This document shows positions 25,479 through 33,969 of a DNA stretch of 64,000 nt, in pieces. Position 1 is the stretch's first letter, and each line of letters starts with the position of its first letter. Position numbers and translations under genes: made by a program. Under the pieces are notes generated by a model. The model did not search any database and had not been told where the DNA came from. It saw only the letters and a program-made list of their open reading frames with translations. Origin of the DNA: UBA3478 sp038134285 (GTDB taxonomy: Bacteria > Bacteroidota > Bacteroidia > Flavobacteriales > Flavobacteriaceae); contig JAYPUW010000005.1 in the NCBI GenBank assembly GCA_038134285.1, forward strand, positions 62,001 to 126,000, in the 5' to 3' direction.

Positions 25479-27590
25479 ATGCAAGCCTCTTCAATCTTAG
25501 CGTCCCCTATAGCTGCTGTCAAAGGGCTTGGACCAAAGCGGGCAATGATCATAGAAAAGGAACTGAGTATTAAAACAGTTTATGAGCTTTTATTCTTTAT
25601 ACCGAATCGCTACATAGATAAGAGAGCATTAACTCCGATTTCATCCATCTCGCTTGAAAATAGCATCGTACAGACTCAAGGTGTTCTGCAAAACATAAAA
25701 CTTGTCAAACAAGCCAAAGGTTATCGATTGTCTGGAGAATTGATTGATAACAATCATCGCCTTGAATTGGTGTGGTTCAAAGGGTACCAGTATATCGAAA
25801 ATCAACTCAAAGAAGGCCAGTGCTATAAGGTTTATGGTAAAGTTTCTCGTTTTAAAGATCGATTCAGCATGGCACACCCAGAGTTGAGTCAAATTTCGAT
25901 TCAATTAGAGCAAGACTTTAAAGGTAATATCGAGCCCTTCTATCCCATTCCTGATAAATTACAGAAGGCAGGAATTACGCAGCGCCTCATCCGCTCCATT
26001 CTTCAACCGATTGTTAAGTCTATTGACTTTGAGCTTTACGAGACCCTACCTTCTTATATCGTAAAAGAACAATTGCTTATAGATAAAACCTCGGCTTTGA
26101 TTCATCTTCATGCGCCCACGCAGATGCAAGAAACACAACAAGCTTTAGACCGTCTAAAGTTTGAGGAATTGTTCTACATGCAAATGGGGCTGCTTTACCG
26201 AAAAATCAAACAGAAAACGGCAATCAAAGGTCAACGTTTTGATGGCATAGGCACTCCATTTCTATCCTATTACGAATCTCATTTACCATTTGAATTAACT
26301 GAAGCTCAAAAACGTGTACTAAGGGAAATTCGAAACGATATGGGTTCAGGACTCCAGATGAATCGTCTGCTACAAGGTGATGTAGGATCTGGGAAAACCA
26401 TGGTCGCTCTCATGGCTTGTCTCATTGCAATCGGAAATGGGTCTCAAGCCTGTATTGTGGCTCCGACAGAGATTTTAGCACAACAACACTACCACGATAT
26501 AGCCTCAAAACTTGCTTCCTTAAGGATCTCTGTAAAACTATTAACCGGTTCAACCTCTAAAAAGGAACGCAGCGCTTTGCACGAAGGGCTACTTTCTGGC
26601 GAACTGCAAATTTTGATTGGTACGCATGCTGTTTTTGAAGATACGGTGATCTTTAAAAACCTCGGTCTGGCGATTATTGATGAACAACATCGCTTTGGAG
26701 TTGCGCAGCGCTCTAAATTGTGGAAAAAGGCTAAAGTGCCCCCACATATTCTGGTAATGACAGCTACCCCCATTCCCAGAACGTTGGCGATGAGCACCTA
26801 CGGAGACCTTGACAATTCAATCATTGATGAGTTACCTCCGGGAAGATCGCCTATCATCACTTCACACAGGACAGATGGTTCAAGATTAAAGGTATTCGCA
26901 TTCATTCGTGAACAAATTAAGCTCGGGCGGCAGGTATACATAGTGTATCCGCTCATTCAAGAATCCGCTGCCTTAGATTATAAAGACTTAATGGATGGAT
27001 ATGAGAGTCTCTGCCGTGAATTTCCACGTCCTGGCTACGCCTTATCCATATTACATGGTCAAATGAGTGCAGAGGCGAAGCATTATGAGATGAATCAATT
27101 TGAGAAAGGAACTACTCAAATAATGGTATCCACTACAGTCATTGAAGTTGGAGTAAACGTTCCTAACGCCACGGTTATGATTATTGAGAGTGCAGAGCGC
27201 TTTGGTTTGGCTCAATTGCATCAACTTAGAGGTCGTGTAGGTAGAGGAGCACATCAATCATACTGTATACTTATGACCAAAGATACTTTGTCGGAAGATG
27301 CAAAAACACGTATTGAGAGTATGGTTAAATACAGCAGTGGGTTTGATCTATCAGAAATTGATTTAAAACTAAGAGGTCCGGGAGATCTAATGGGAACACA
27401 GCAAAGTGGCTCACTTCAATTAAAGTTTGCTGATTTAGTGGATGACGTCGCTTTGATGAGCACTATTCGAGCGCTTGTACAAGGCCTTTTGGATAGTGAC
27501 GCAGCCTTAGAACTTCAAGAACATCAATGTATCAGATCTACCCTACAAATGCTATTAAGGGGAAAATTACTCTGGAGCTATATTAGTTAA
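25479..27590 (+). CDS. recG: ATP-dependent DNA helicase RecG
   Basis: 703 aa from ATG 25479; an alternative ATG at 25434 adds 15 residues lacking similarity to the family. The wedge/OB domain starts ASPIAAVKGLGPKRA, and the helicase core carries Walker A LQGDVGSGKTMVAL near 305, DEQHRFG near 405, TATPIPRT near 435, and STTVIEVGVNVPNA near 570. The QLHQLRGRVGRG motif typical of RecG/Mfd follows. RecG reverses stalled forks and processes recombination intermediates. Stand-alone, convergent with dsbD. Confidence 0.95.
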   Translation: MQASSILASPIAAVKGLGPKRAMIIEKELSIKTVYELLFFIPNRYIDKRALTPISSISLENSIVQTQGVLQNIKLVKQAKGYRLSGELIDNNHRLELVWFKGYQYIENQLKEGQCYKVYGKVSRFKDRFSMAHPELSQISIQLEQDFKGNIEPFYPIPDKLQKAGITQRLIRSILQPIVKSIDFELYETLPSYIVKEQLLIDKTSALIHLHAPTQMQETQQALDRLKFEELFYMQMGLLYRKIKQKTAIKGQRFDGIGTPFLSYYESHLPFELTEAQKRVLREIRNDMGSGLQMNRLLQGDVGSGKTMVALMACLIAIGNGSQACIVAPTEILAQQHYHDIASKLASLRISVKLLTGSTSKKERSALHEGLLSGELQILIGTHAVFEDTVIFKNLGLAIIDEQHRFGVAQRSKLWKKAKVPPHILVMTATPIPRTLAMSTYGDLDNSIIDELPPGRSPIITSHRTDGSRLKVFAFIREQIKLGRQVYIVYPLIQESAALDYKDLMDGYESLCREFPRPGYALSILHGQMSAEAKHYEMNQFEKGTTQIMVSTTVIEVGVNVPNATVMIIESAERFGLAQLHQLRGRVGRGAHQSYCILMTKDTLSEDAKTRIESMVKYSSGFDLSEIDLKLRGPGDLMGTQQSGSLQLKFADLVDDVALMSTIRALVQGLLDSDAALELQEHQCIRSTLQMLLRGKLLWSYIS

Positions 27591-27703
27591 TTAAGTCTTT
27601 TGAAACTCAAGGATTCGGCCAATTGTTCTGCCGTAACGTGAGAGAGATCGTGCTTATTTCTACATCGATTCCTTTTTGAACGTATGTCTTTTGTGCGAAT
27701 ACC

Positions 27704-27725
27704 AACCCTCAAAGATCAGAGGGTT
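27704..27725. terminator. Weak hairpin between convergent recG and dsbD
   Basis: A 7-bp stem AACCCTC/GAGGGTT with an 8-nt loop in the 170-bp gap 27591-27760. Neither side has a real T-run, so it may be a decayed or weak bidirectional terminator. I see nothing else in this gap. Confidence 0.4.
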
Positions 27726-27760
27726 TACCGAAACTCTTATGCATTGAATAAAGATTAGTC

Positions 27761-29692
27761 CTATTCGGATAAAGCCCGCTCTATCCATGCCAAAAAGTCG
27801 CTTCTTGAACTGAATTGAATAGGTTCTTGGATCACCGTCAAGTCAGGATCCAATAACACGTAGTAAGGCTGTGAAATAGACTTAAAGTTTACCGCCTGAA
27901 ATAACGACCAATACTGACCCATGGTACGTATCGATTTAATACGTCCATCGGGCAATTGGTATTTGCCTCTTAAAGTATAAGTTAAGTTAGTTCTATCATC
28001 AACGTACAAACTAACGAGAATAACGTCTTCTTTTAGATATGAATAGATACGCGGGTCGCTCCAAACCTCAGCCTCCATTCTACGACAATTGACGCAAGAA
28101 TACCCTGTAAAGTCAATTAAAATAGGCTTGTTTTCAACTTGAGCTCTCTGCAGGCCTTCTTCGAAACTCAAGGAACATTCAAGACCCAGAGGACAAGGCG
28201 TTTCTTCAGCATTCAATGTATAATACAAGGGAGGTGCAAAGGTGTTAATAACACCGCCTTTTAAAGGATCCTTCAATGCAACCCCGCTAACAAATGCAAG
28301 CCATAGCACAGGTAACAGAAACAGTACTCTAACTATTCGATTCGTGGTATCATTCCAAAGCTTAAAAAGTAAATAAAGGGTAGCACTTATACCAATAACA
28401 AACCAAATGCCAACGATTATCTCATACTTAAAGAATGACCAACCCGCGATCAAATCTGTATTCGATAAAAATTTGAACGCTAGAACGAGTTCAAGAACGC
28501 CCAGAACAAACTTCACGGAATTCATCCATTCCCCACTTTTTGGCAATTTTGATAAGGCACCAGGGAAAACGGCAATAAGCATAAACGGAAGGGCTAATGC
28601 TAACCCGAAAGAACCTAATATCACAAGTAATGAAACCCCAAAAGTCCCTGCCTCTGTTTGGGTCGCTAAAGCTCCTAATACTCCACCTAAGATGGGCCCT
28701 GTACAAGAAAACGAGGCTAAAACTAAGGTCAAAGCCATGAAAAGGACTGAAACAAATCCTTTTGTTCGTTCACTTCTTTGATCTGTACTACGAATCCAGT
28801 TTGAGGGTAGATTTAATTCGAAGCGAAAAATAAACGAAAGAGCAAAAAGCAACAGTACCAGAAACAGTAAGAAATTTACCATTGGGTGACTGGCGATTTC
28901 GTTGAATAACTGTGGATCTGCCTTGGATCCAAATAGAAACGGAAGGCCTGCGCTTACATATAATACAACTATAGAAAGGCCATAGAGCACAGCCCAAGTT
29001 GTAGCATTCTCTTTTTGATTGAAATGCGAAACCGTAAGTGGAATAATAGGCAGTACACAAGGAGTTAAAAGAGTTATGAGTCCACCTAAAAACCCCATTA
29101 AGGTAAGGCTCCAAATGTTCAACGACCCGTCTTCTGCTCTAATACTTTCAAGATACTGTTCATTCTTAAGATCAAGCTTTAAATCTTGCGCCAACTTAAG
29201 ATCATCTCTAGCCTCAGCAACGCTTTCTTCAGCAATGGCATTAAAATGCTGTCCGATTTGAAATATAAAGTCTTCACTCGCAGAGATGCAGAGCTCTTTA
29301 CAGACCTGATAATACAATGTGATTTCAATAGGTTTCGATAGATCATACACCTCAACCACTTGCCCAAACCTTACCTCATCTTTAAAGATCTGCTCGGTAA
29401 CTTCAAATACATCATTATAATAGGCCTCAGGAGTAGGCTCAATTACTGGGCCTATTCGTTTGTAAGTATCTGTTTCTTGAAATTCAAAAAACGCTGGTTG
29501 ACTTCCGCCTTCCGGAGAATACTGAGAGAAGATATGCCAGCCCTCTTCAATAGTGGCATTAAGGATTAATTTGTATTGAGAGTCACCTAATTCTTCCCAT
29601 TGTGTATCCCAAGAAACCTGAGTCGCACTAAATTGAGTATAACCCGACAACCATAAGCATGAAGCCAGAAGGAGCACTACTAATCTCGCCAT
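27761..29692 (-). CDS. dsbD: Thiol:disulfide interchange protein DsbD
   Basis: 643 aa. After a signal peptide (ending SGYTQF) comes the periplasmic alpha domain with the reactive pair in YQVCKELC near residues 130-135. About eight membrane segments follow from residue 195 to 490, with the conserved TPCVLPIIPL and SCTGPILGG cysteines. The C-terminal thioredoxin-like gamma domain has the CVNC active site near residue 542. DsbD passes electrons from cytoplasmic thioredoxin to periplasmic oxidised or cytochrome c-maturation partners. The start overlaps the end of tilS by 13 bp; promoter is presumably that upstream of lpd. Confidence 0.93.
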   Translation of the reverse strand: MARLVVLLLASCLWLSGYTQFSATQVSWDTQWEELGDSQYKLILNATIEEGWHIFSQYSPEGGSQPAFFEFQETDTYKRIGPVIEPTPEAYYNDVFEVTEQIFKDEVRFGQVVEVYDLSKPIEITLYYQVCKELCISASEDFIFQIGQHFNAIAEESVAEARDDLKLAQDLKLDLKNEQYLESIRAEDGSLNIWSLTLMGFLGGLITLLTPCVLPIIPLTVSHFNQKENATTWAVLYGLSIVVLYVSAGLPFLFGSKADPQLFNEIASHPMVNFLLFLVLLLFALSFIFRFELNLPSNWIRSTDQRSERTKGFVSVLFMALTLVLASFSCTGPILGGVLGALATQTEAGTFGVSLLVILGSFGLALALPFMLIAVFPGALSKLPKSGEWMNSVKFVLGVLELVLAFKFLSNTDLIAGWSFFKYEIIVGIWFVIGISATLYLLFKLWNDTTNRIVRVLFLLPVLWLAFVSGVALKDPLKGGVINTFAPPLYYTLNAEETPCPLGLECSLSFEEGLQRAQVENKPILIDFTGYSCVNCRRMEAEVWSDPRIYSYLKEDVILVSLYVDDRTNLTYTLRGKYQLPDGRIKSIRTMGQYWSLFQAVNFKSISQPYYVLLDPDLTVIQEPIQFSSRSDFLAWIERALSE

Positions 29693-30942
29693 ACGTACAA
29701 GGTTTTATAGGATGGAATATTAACCTGTTGTTGAATATCTATGGTAGTGTAAGCTAGACAGCTAAGAGCTTGGTCTTTGTAGCATACCACCTGAAGTCTT
29801 TGTTTTACAATAGGATTTAGCTTAATATCTCTTAAAACCTTTGAAAGCTTTTTAGGGCTTTTTTGATTCTTTAATAAGACTCTATCTGAGGCACCCCACT
29901 TTCTAACTTCAATATCCGATAGTTTGGCTTCTATAGGAACATTTATCTCGGAAACCGAAGCTTTGAGCGTCTCATCACCTTTACGAGGATCATCAAAAGA
30001 AAACTGGTAGCGGACCTCTAAAGAAGTAAGAGGAGTCAGTAACAAGTGTTGATCAAATCTATAAATCCTATGCGACAAAGAACTCACCTCTTTACCATTT
30101 TCAGCATAAAGCAGGCGACTCAGGGCCAGAAAATCCTTAAACCCATAGGACTCAAAAAGCAGCTGAAGTACATCTGAACTATTCTCATGTGCTTTGAGCG
30201 CATCAATAGTAAAAGCCTCCCAATCCTCACCTTGAGAGCAGAGTTTATCTAAAAGAAGTCTTCTGTACGACTCTTGAAGCCTTAGTGTTCTCTTAAAGTA
30301 AGAAAGACTGTAGCGCAGCTTTTCATGTGAATTTGAGAGTTTTGTATTTAAATCGTTGAGGATTTTGTTTCGCACAAAGTTTCTGAGGTAATCATTTTTT
30401 TGGTTACTAGAATCTGTTCTGTAGTTAATATGGTTGCTCTGGGCAAAGTCAATGATGTGACGCTTAGTAGTTTCTTTAAGAGGTCTCAACACAAATTGAT
30501 TATGATCAATACCGCTCAAGCGGTGCAAAGTAGCGCCACTAAAAACACTCATGAGCATTCCTTCGATGCTGTCATCTTCGTGATGCGCTGTAAGTATGTA
30601 GTCGTATCCCTCCGATTTTAGCAATGAATAAAACCAGTTATACCGAAGATTTCTCGCCTCCTCTTGAATGCTCTTTGACTGATCGAGTTCAAACACCTTA
30701 CTGTAATACAATACCTTGAAACTATTTGCCAGGTCTTGAACGAAGATGGCATCTGATGCACTCTCTTCATCACGCAATTGATAGTTTGCGTGAGCTATTC
30801 CGAAAGAATATCCGTTTCTATGTAAAAGATGTGCGAGCACCACACTGTCAACCCCACCACTGCAAGCTAAAAGGAAATTATTAGAGCGGAACGATTCTAG
30901 GCTTTGGTTAAAAGCCTCCTCAATATGGATTTTTTCAGACAC
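29680..30942 (-). CDS. tilS: tRNA(Ile)-lysidine synthase
   Basis: 420 aa. The N-type ATP-pyrophosphatase P-loop is SGGVDS (28-33), followed by HANYQLRDEES and TAHHEDDSIEG near 115, with the C-terminal TilS substrate domain (KWGASDRVLLKNQKSPKKLSK). It converts the wobble C34 of tRNA-Ile(CAU) to lysidine so that AUA is read as isoleucine. It overlaps lpd by 1 bp and dsbD by 13 bp, so the three genes form one transcription unit. Confidence 0.94.
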   Translation of the reverse strand: MSEKIHIEEAFNQSLESFRSNNFLLACSGGVDSVVLAHLLHRNGYSFGIAHANYQLRDEESASDAIFVQDLANSFKVLYYSKVFELDQSKSIQEEARNLRYNWFYSLLKSEGYDYILTAHHEDDSIEGMLMSVFSGATLHRLSGIDHNQFVLRPLKETTKRHIIDFAQSNHINYRTDSSNQKNDYLRNFVRNKILNDLNTKLSNSHEKLRYSLSYFKRTLRLQESYRRLLLDKLCSQGEDWEAFTIDALKAHENSSDVLQLLFESYGFKDFLALSRLLYAENGKEVSSLSHRIYRFDQHLLLTPLTSLEVRYQFSFDDPRKGDETLKASVSEINVPIEAKLSDIEVRKWGASDRVLLKNQKSPKKLSKVLRDIKLNPIVKQRLQVVCYKDQALSCLAYTTIDIQQQVNIPSYKTLYVWRD

Positions 30943-32345
30943 TAAGCATGAAGGGCCCTGTTTTCTGTAGCCGCAAGGGCAGCTTCTTTAACGGCTTCTG
31001 CATAGGTTGGATGCGCATGTGACATACGTGCAATATCTTCAGCCGAAGCTCTAAATTCCATGGCGGTCACTGCCTCTGCGATCAGATCAGCGCAACGTGC
31101 ACCAATCATGTGTATTCCTAATACTTCATCGGTTTGCTGGTCTGCTAGAATCTTAATGAATCCATCTATATCACCACTAGCTCTAGATCTTCCCAATGCA
31201 CGCATTGGAAACGAACCTGATTTATAGGCCACACCTGATGCTTTCAATTGTTCTTCTGTCTGACCTACCGAAGCCACCTCAGGCCAAGTATAAACTACCG
31301 ACGGTATAAGGTTGTAGTTGATATGGGGTTTTTGTCCTGCTAGAGTTTCAGCTACAAATACACCCTCCTCTTCTGCCTTATGTGCGAGCATGGCTCCTTG
31401 TATCACATCACCAATAGCATAAATGTGATTCTCCGCGGTTTGCAAATGGTCATTTACAGCAATTCGTCCTCGTTCATCAACTGTTAAAGAGGTATTTTCA
31501 AGACCTAAACCTTCCGTATTCGGCACCCTCCCCACTGAAACCAAAGCGTAATCCCCTTCGAGAACTACCTTCTTTTCTTTCTGCGATAAGGCCTCGATCA
31601 CTACAGTATCTCCATTTCTCTCCACCTTTTGAACGGCATGAGAAAGGTAGAATTTAATGCCATGTTTCTTTAAGACTTTCATAAGCTCTTTAGAAAGAGC
31701 GCTATCCATAGAAGGAGTAATGCGATCAGCATATTCTACCACGCTTACCTCTGCACCTAATCTTCTATAGACTTGGCCAAGTTCAAGGCCTATTACCCCT
31801 CCTCCTATAACCACAAGATGCTTGGGTATCTCTTTGAGCGACAACGCTTCAGTCGAAGTGATAATGCGTTCTTTATCAAGGGCTATGAAATTAAGGTTAC
31901 CGGGCTTAGATCCCGTAGCGATAATGAACTTATCTGCGGTAACCTCTTGAGCTCCCTCTGACCCGCTAATCTTTAGTTTATGGGCATCTATGAAGCTTCC
32001 CAGTCCCTTTAAGACGGTAATCTTGTTTTTATCCATTAAGAAATCAATACCCTTAACGGTCTGGTCAACAACTGACTGCTTTCGAGCTATCATAGTTTCA
32101 AAGTCTACCGAGATCTTACCTTCTATGGCAATACCATGGGCTTTACTGTCGTGCAAGATCGCCTCGTAATGATGTGATGAATCTAACAAAGCCTTTGAAG
32201 GAATACACCCAACGTTCAAACAGGTACCTCCTAAAGTGCTTTCTTTTTCAACAATGGCGGTATTCATTCCTAGTTGTGCGCAACGAATTGCAGCAATATA
32301 CCCTCCAGGTCCGGCACCGATAACGATAACGTCAAACTTTTGCAT
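30942..32345 (-). CDS. lpdA: Dihydrolipoyl dehydrogenase (E3)
   Basis: 467 aa. FAD-binding GAGPGGYIAAI (11-21), redox disulfide in GGTCLNVGCIPSK (Cys at about 43 and 48), NAD-binding GGGVIGLELG near 180, GDVIQG near 310 and the C-terminal HAHPTYAE with the catalytic His-Glu pair. It reoxidises dihydrolipoamide of 2-oxo-acid dehydrogenase complexes or the glycine cleavage system. It is the first gene of lpdA-tilS-dsbD, a functionally mixed operon; the fused E1 at 14258 is a possible partner. Confidence 0.95.
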   Translation of the reverse strand: MQKFDVIVIGAGPGGYIAAIRCAQLGMNTAIVEKESTLGGTCLNVGCIPSKALLDSSHHYEAILHDSKAHGIAIEGKISVDFETMIARKQSVVDQTVKGIDFLMDKNKITVLKGLGSFIDAHKLKISGSEGAQEVTADKFIIATGSKPGNLNFIALDKERIITSTEALSLKEIPKHLVVIGGGVIGLELGQVYRRLGAEVSVVEYADRITPSMDSALSKELMKVLKKHGIKFYLSHAVQKVERNGDTVVIEALSQKEKKVVLEGDYALVSVGRVPNTEGLGLENTSLTVDERGRIAVNDHLQTAENHIYAIGDVIQGAMLAHKAEEEGVFVAETLAGQKPHINYNLIPSVVYTWPEVASVGQTEEQLKASGVAYKSGSFPMRALGRSRASGDIDGFIKILADQQTDEVLGIHMIGARCADLIAEAVTAMEFRASAEDIARMSHAHPTYAEAVKEAALAATENRALHA

Positions 32346-32366
32346 AATGGATCAATAATTGTCCTG

Positions 32367-32374
32367 CAAAATTA
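32367..32374 (-). promoter_or_regulatory. -7 promoter element (TAATTTTG) for lpdA-tilS-dsbD
   Basis: Exact TAnnTTTG on the minus strand, 21 nt before the lpdA ATG. No other promoter-like element was seen inside the operon. Confidence 0.6.
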
Positions 32375-32478
32375 AGACGTTTTAACGGTAAACGCTAGTA
32401 GATCTTTGTTAATACCACGCAGTATAAATTGGCAGAAACAGGCGATTTGTTGTAATATCGCAAGATAATCTTCTGCCT

Positions 32479-33918
32479 ATGAGTTCTTCTCGTTCTATCC
32501 GTCTAAGTGAAGCCCTTTTTCCGTTGATTGCTTTAATCGTGATGCTCGCTATCAACGTCTTTTATTTCAAGGATGCCAGTCTCGACGGATCTAATCAATT
32601 TGTACTCTTATTAGGCGGAGCGGTTGCCGCTATCGTCGGATTCGTCAAAGGAGTTTCATACGAAGAGATGATGAACGCTGTTGCAGACAACTTGAAGTCA
32701 ACCTCTTCTGCCTTACTTATTCTTCTTATGGTGGGAGCCCTTTCTGGAACATGGTTGTTAAGCGGAATCATACCCACTATGATTTACTATGGCATTCAGC
32801 TCTTAAATCCTAGTATATTTCTTTTGGTTAGTGTATTGGTTTGTGCACTGATTTCGGTGGCTACAGGGAGCTCATGGACTACCTCGGCTACCGTAGGGAT
32901 CGCATTAATTGGTGTGGGTAACGCGATGGGTATCTCGATGGGAATGACAGCAGGTGCCATTCTCTCAGGAGCTTATTTTGGAGATAAAATGTCTCCTTTG
33001 AGCGACACCACGAACCTTGCAGCAGCGATGGCTGGGACCGATTTATTTACCCATATCCGCTATATGCTATACACCACCGTTCCTACCCTGGTGATAACAC
33101 TTTTTGTATTTGGTGTCTTAAGTGCTACTATAGAACCTGCTGCTGCGGTTGAAACAGCAAGCCTTCTAAACGCTATTACCGAATCTTTTACCATAAGCCC
33201 ATGGCTCTTCAGCGTTCCTGTTCTTGTGATTGTCTTAATTGTCCGTAAAACACCCCCATTGGCCGCTCTGTTAGTTGGAACATTAGGAGGTGCACTTGCG
33301 GCATTACTTTTTCAACCTGAATTCATTCGCTCCTTAAGCGGAAGTGCCGAACTTAATTTCGAATCGGTTTACATCACCCTCTTAAACGCTATCACCGTTG
33401 ATCTAGCTGTAGAAAGCTCGAACACTGTGCTTAATGACCTGTTCACCTCAGGAGGAATGGCAGGAATGTTAGGAACAATATGGCTAATAATCTGTGCAAT
33501 GGTTTTTGGAGGTGTCATGGAATCTATAGGAGCACTTTCAAAAATTACAGCCGCCTTACTCAAACTTTCAAAATCAACTTTTGGTCTAGTGGCCAATACG
33601 GTAGGAAGTTGTTTGGCCTTAAATGTAACGGCATCAGATCAGTACTTGGCTATCGTCGTTCCAGGCAAGATGTTCGCAAAAGCCTATGAGCAAAAAGGGT
33701 TGGCCCCCGAGAATCTCAGCCGAACCATCGAAGATTCAGGGACAGTAACTTCAGTACTTGTACCATGGAATACCTGTGGGGCATACCACAGCAGCGTATT
33801 AGGCGTTTCAGTCTTTGAATATTTCGCTTATGCGGTCTTTAATTATGTTAGCCCAGTTATGACCTTATTATTTGCTGCCTTATCGCTTAAAATCCGAAAA
33901 TTTGCTCCCAACACCTAA
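32479..33918 (+). CDS. nhaC: Na+/H+ antiporter NhaC family
   Basis: 479 aa, about 11-12 membrane segments. Typical NhaC features are seen: ATGSSWTTSATVGIA near 130, GAYFGDKMSPLSDTTNLAA near 165 and NVTASDQYLAIVVPGKMF near 370, which are the ion-coordinating discontinuous helices. It exchanges external protons for internal sodium (or lithium; some relatives couple malate/lactate), consistent with a marine-type sodium economy. Transcribed alone from the gap after lpdA; no clear -7 element found. Confidence 0.92.
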   Translation: MSSSRSIRLSEALFPLIALIVMLAINVFYFKDASLDGSNQFVLLLGGAVAAIVGFVKGVSYEEMMNAVADNLKSTSSALLILLMVGALSGTWLLSGIIPTMIYYGIQLLNPSIFLLVSVLVCALISVATGSSWTTSATVGIALIGVGNAMGISMGMTAGAILSGAYFGDKMSPLSDTTNLAAAMAGTDLFTHIRYMLYTTVPTLVITLFVFGVLSATIEPAAAVETASLLNAITESFTISPWLFSVPVLVIVLIVRKTPPLAALLVGTLGGALAALLFQPEFIRSLSGSAELNFESVYITLLNAITVDLAVESSNTVLNDLFTSGGMAGMLGTIWLIICAMVFGGVMESIGALSKITAALLKLSKSTFGLVANTVGSCLALNVTASDQYLAIVVPGKMFAKAYEQKGLAPENLSRTIEDSGTVTSVLVPWNTCGAYHSSVLGVSVFEYFAYAVFNYVSPVMTLLFAALSLKIRKFAPNT

Positions 33919-33969
33919 GTCTGTACTTATCCCCCCACGCAGCAAGGAATTATCGTAATTTAGACCTCC

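Noticed and set aside
28407..28781. 124-codon frame on the plus strand antisense to dsbD
   Set aside because: It lies inside the membrane region of dsbD in antisense; base composition of hydrophobic codons gives long antisense frames. No start or family support.
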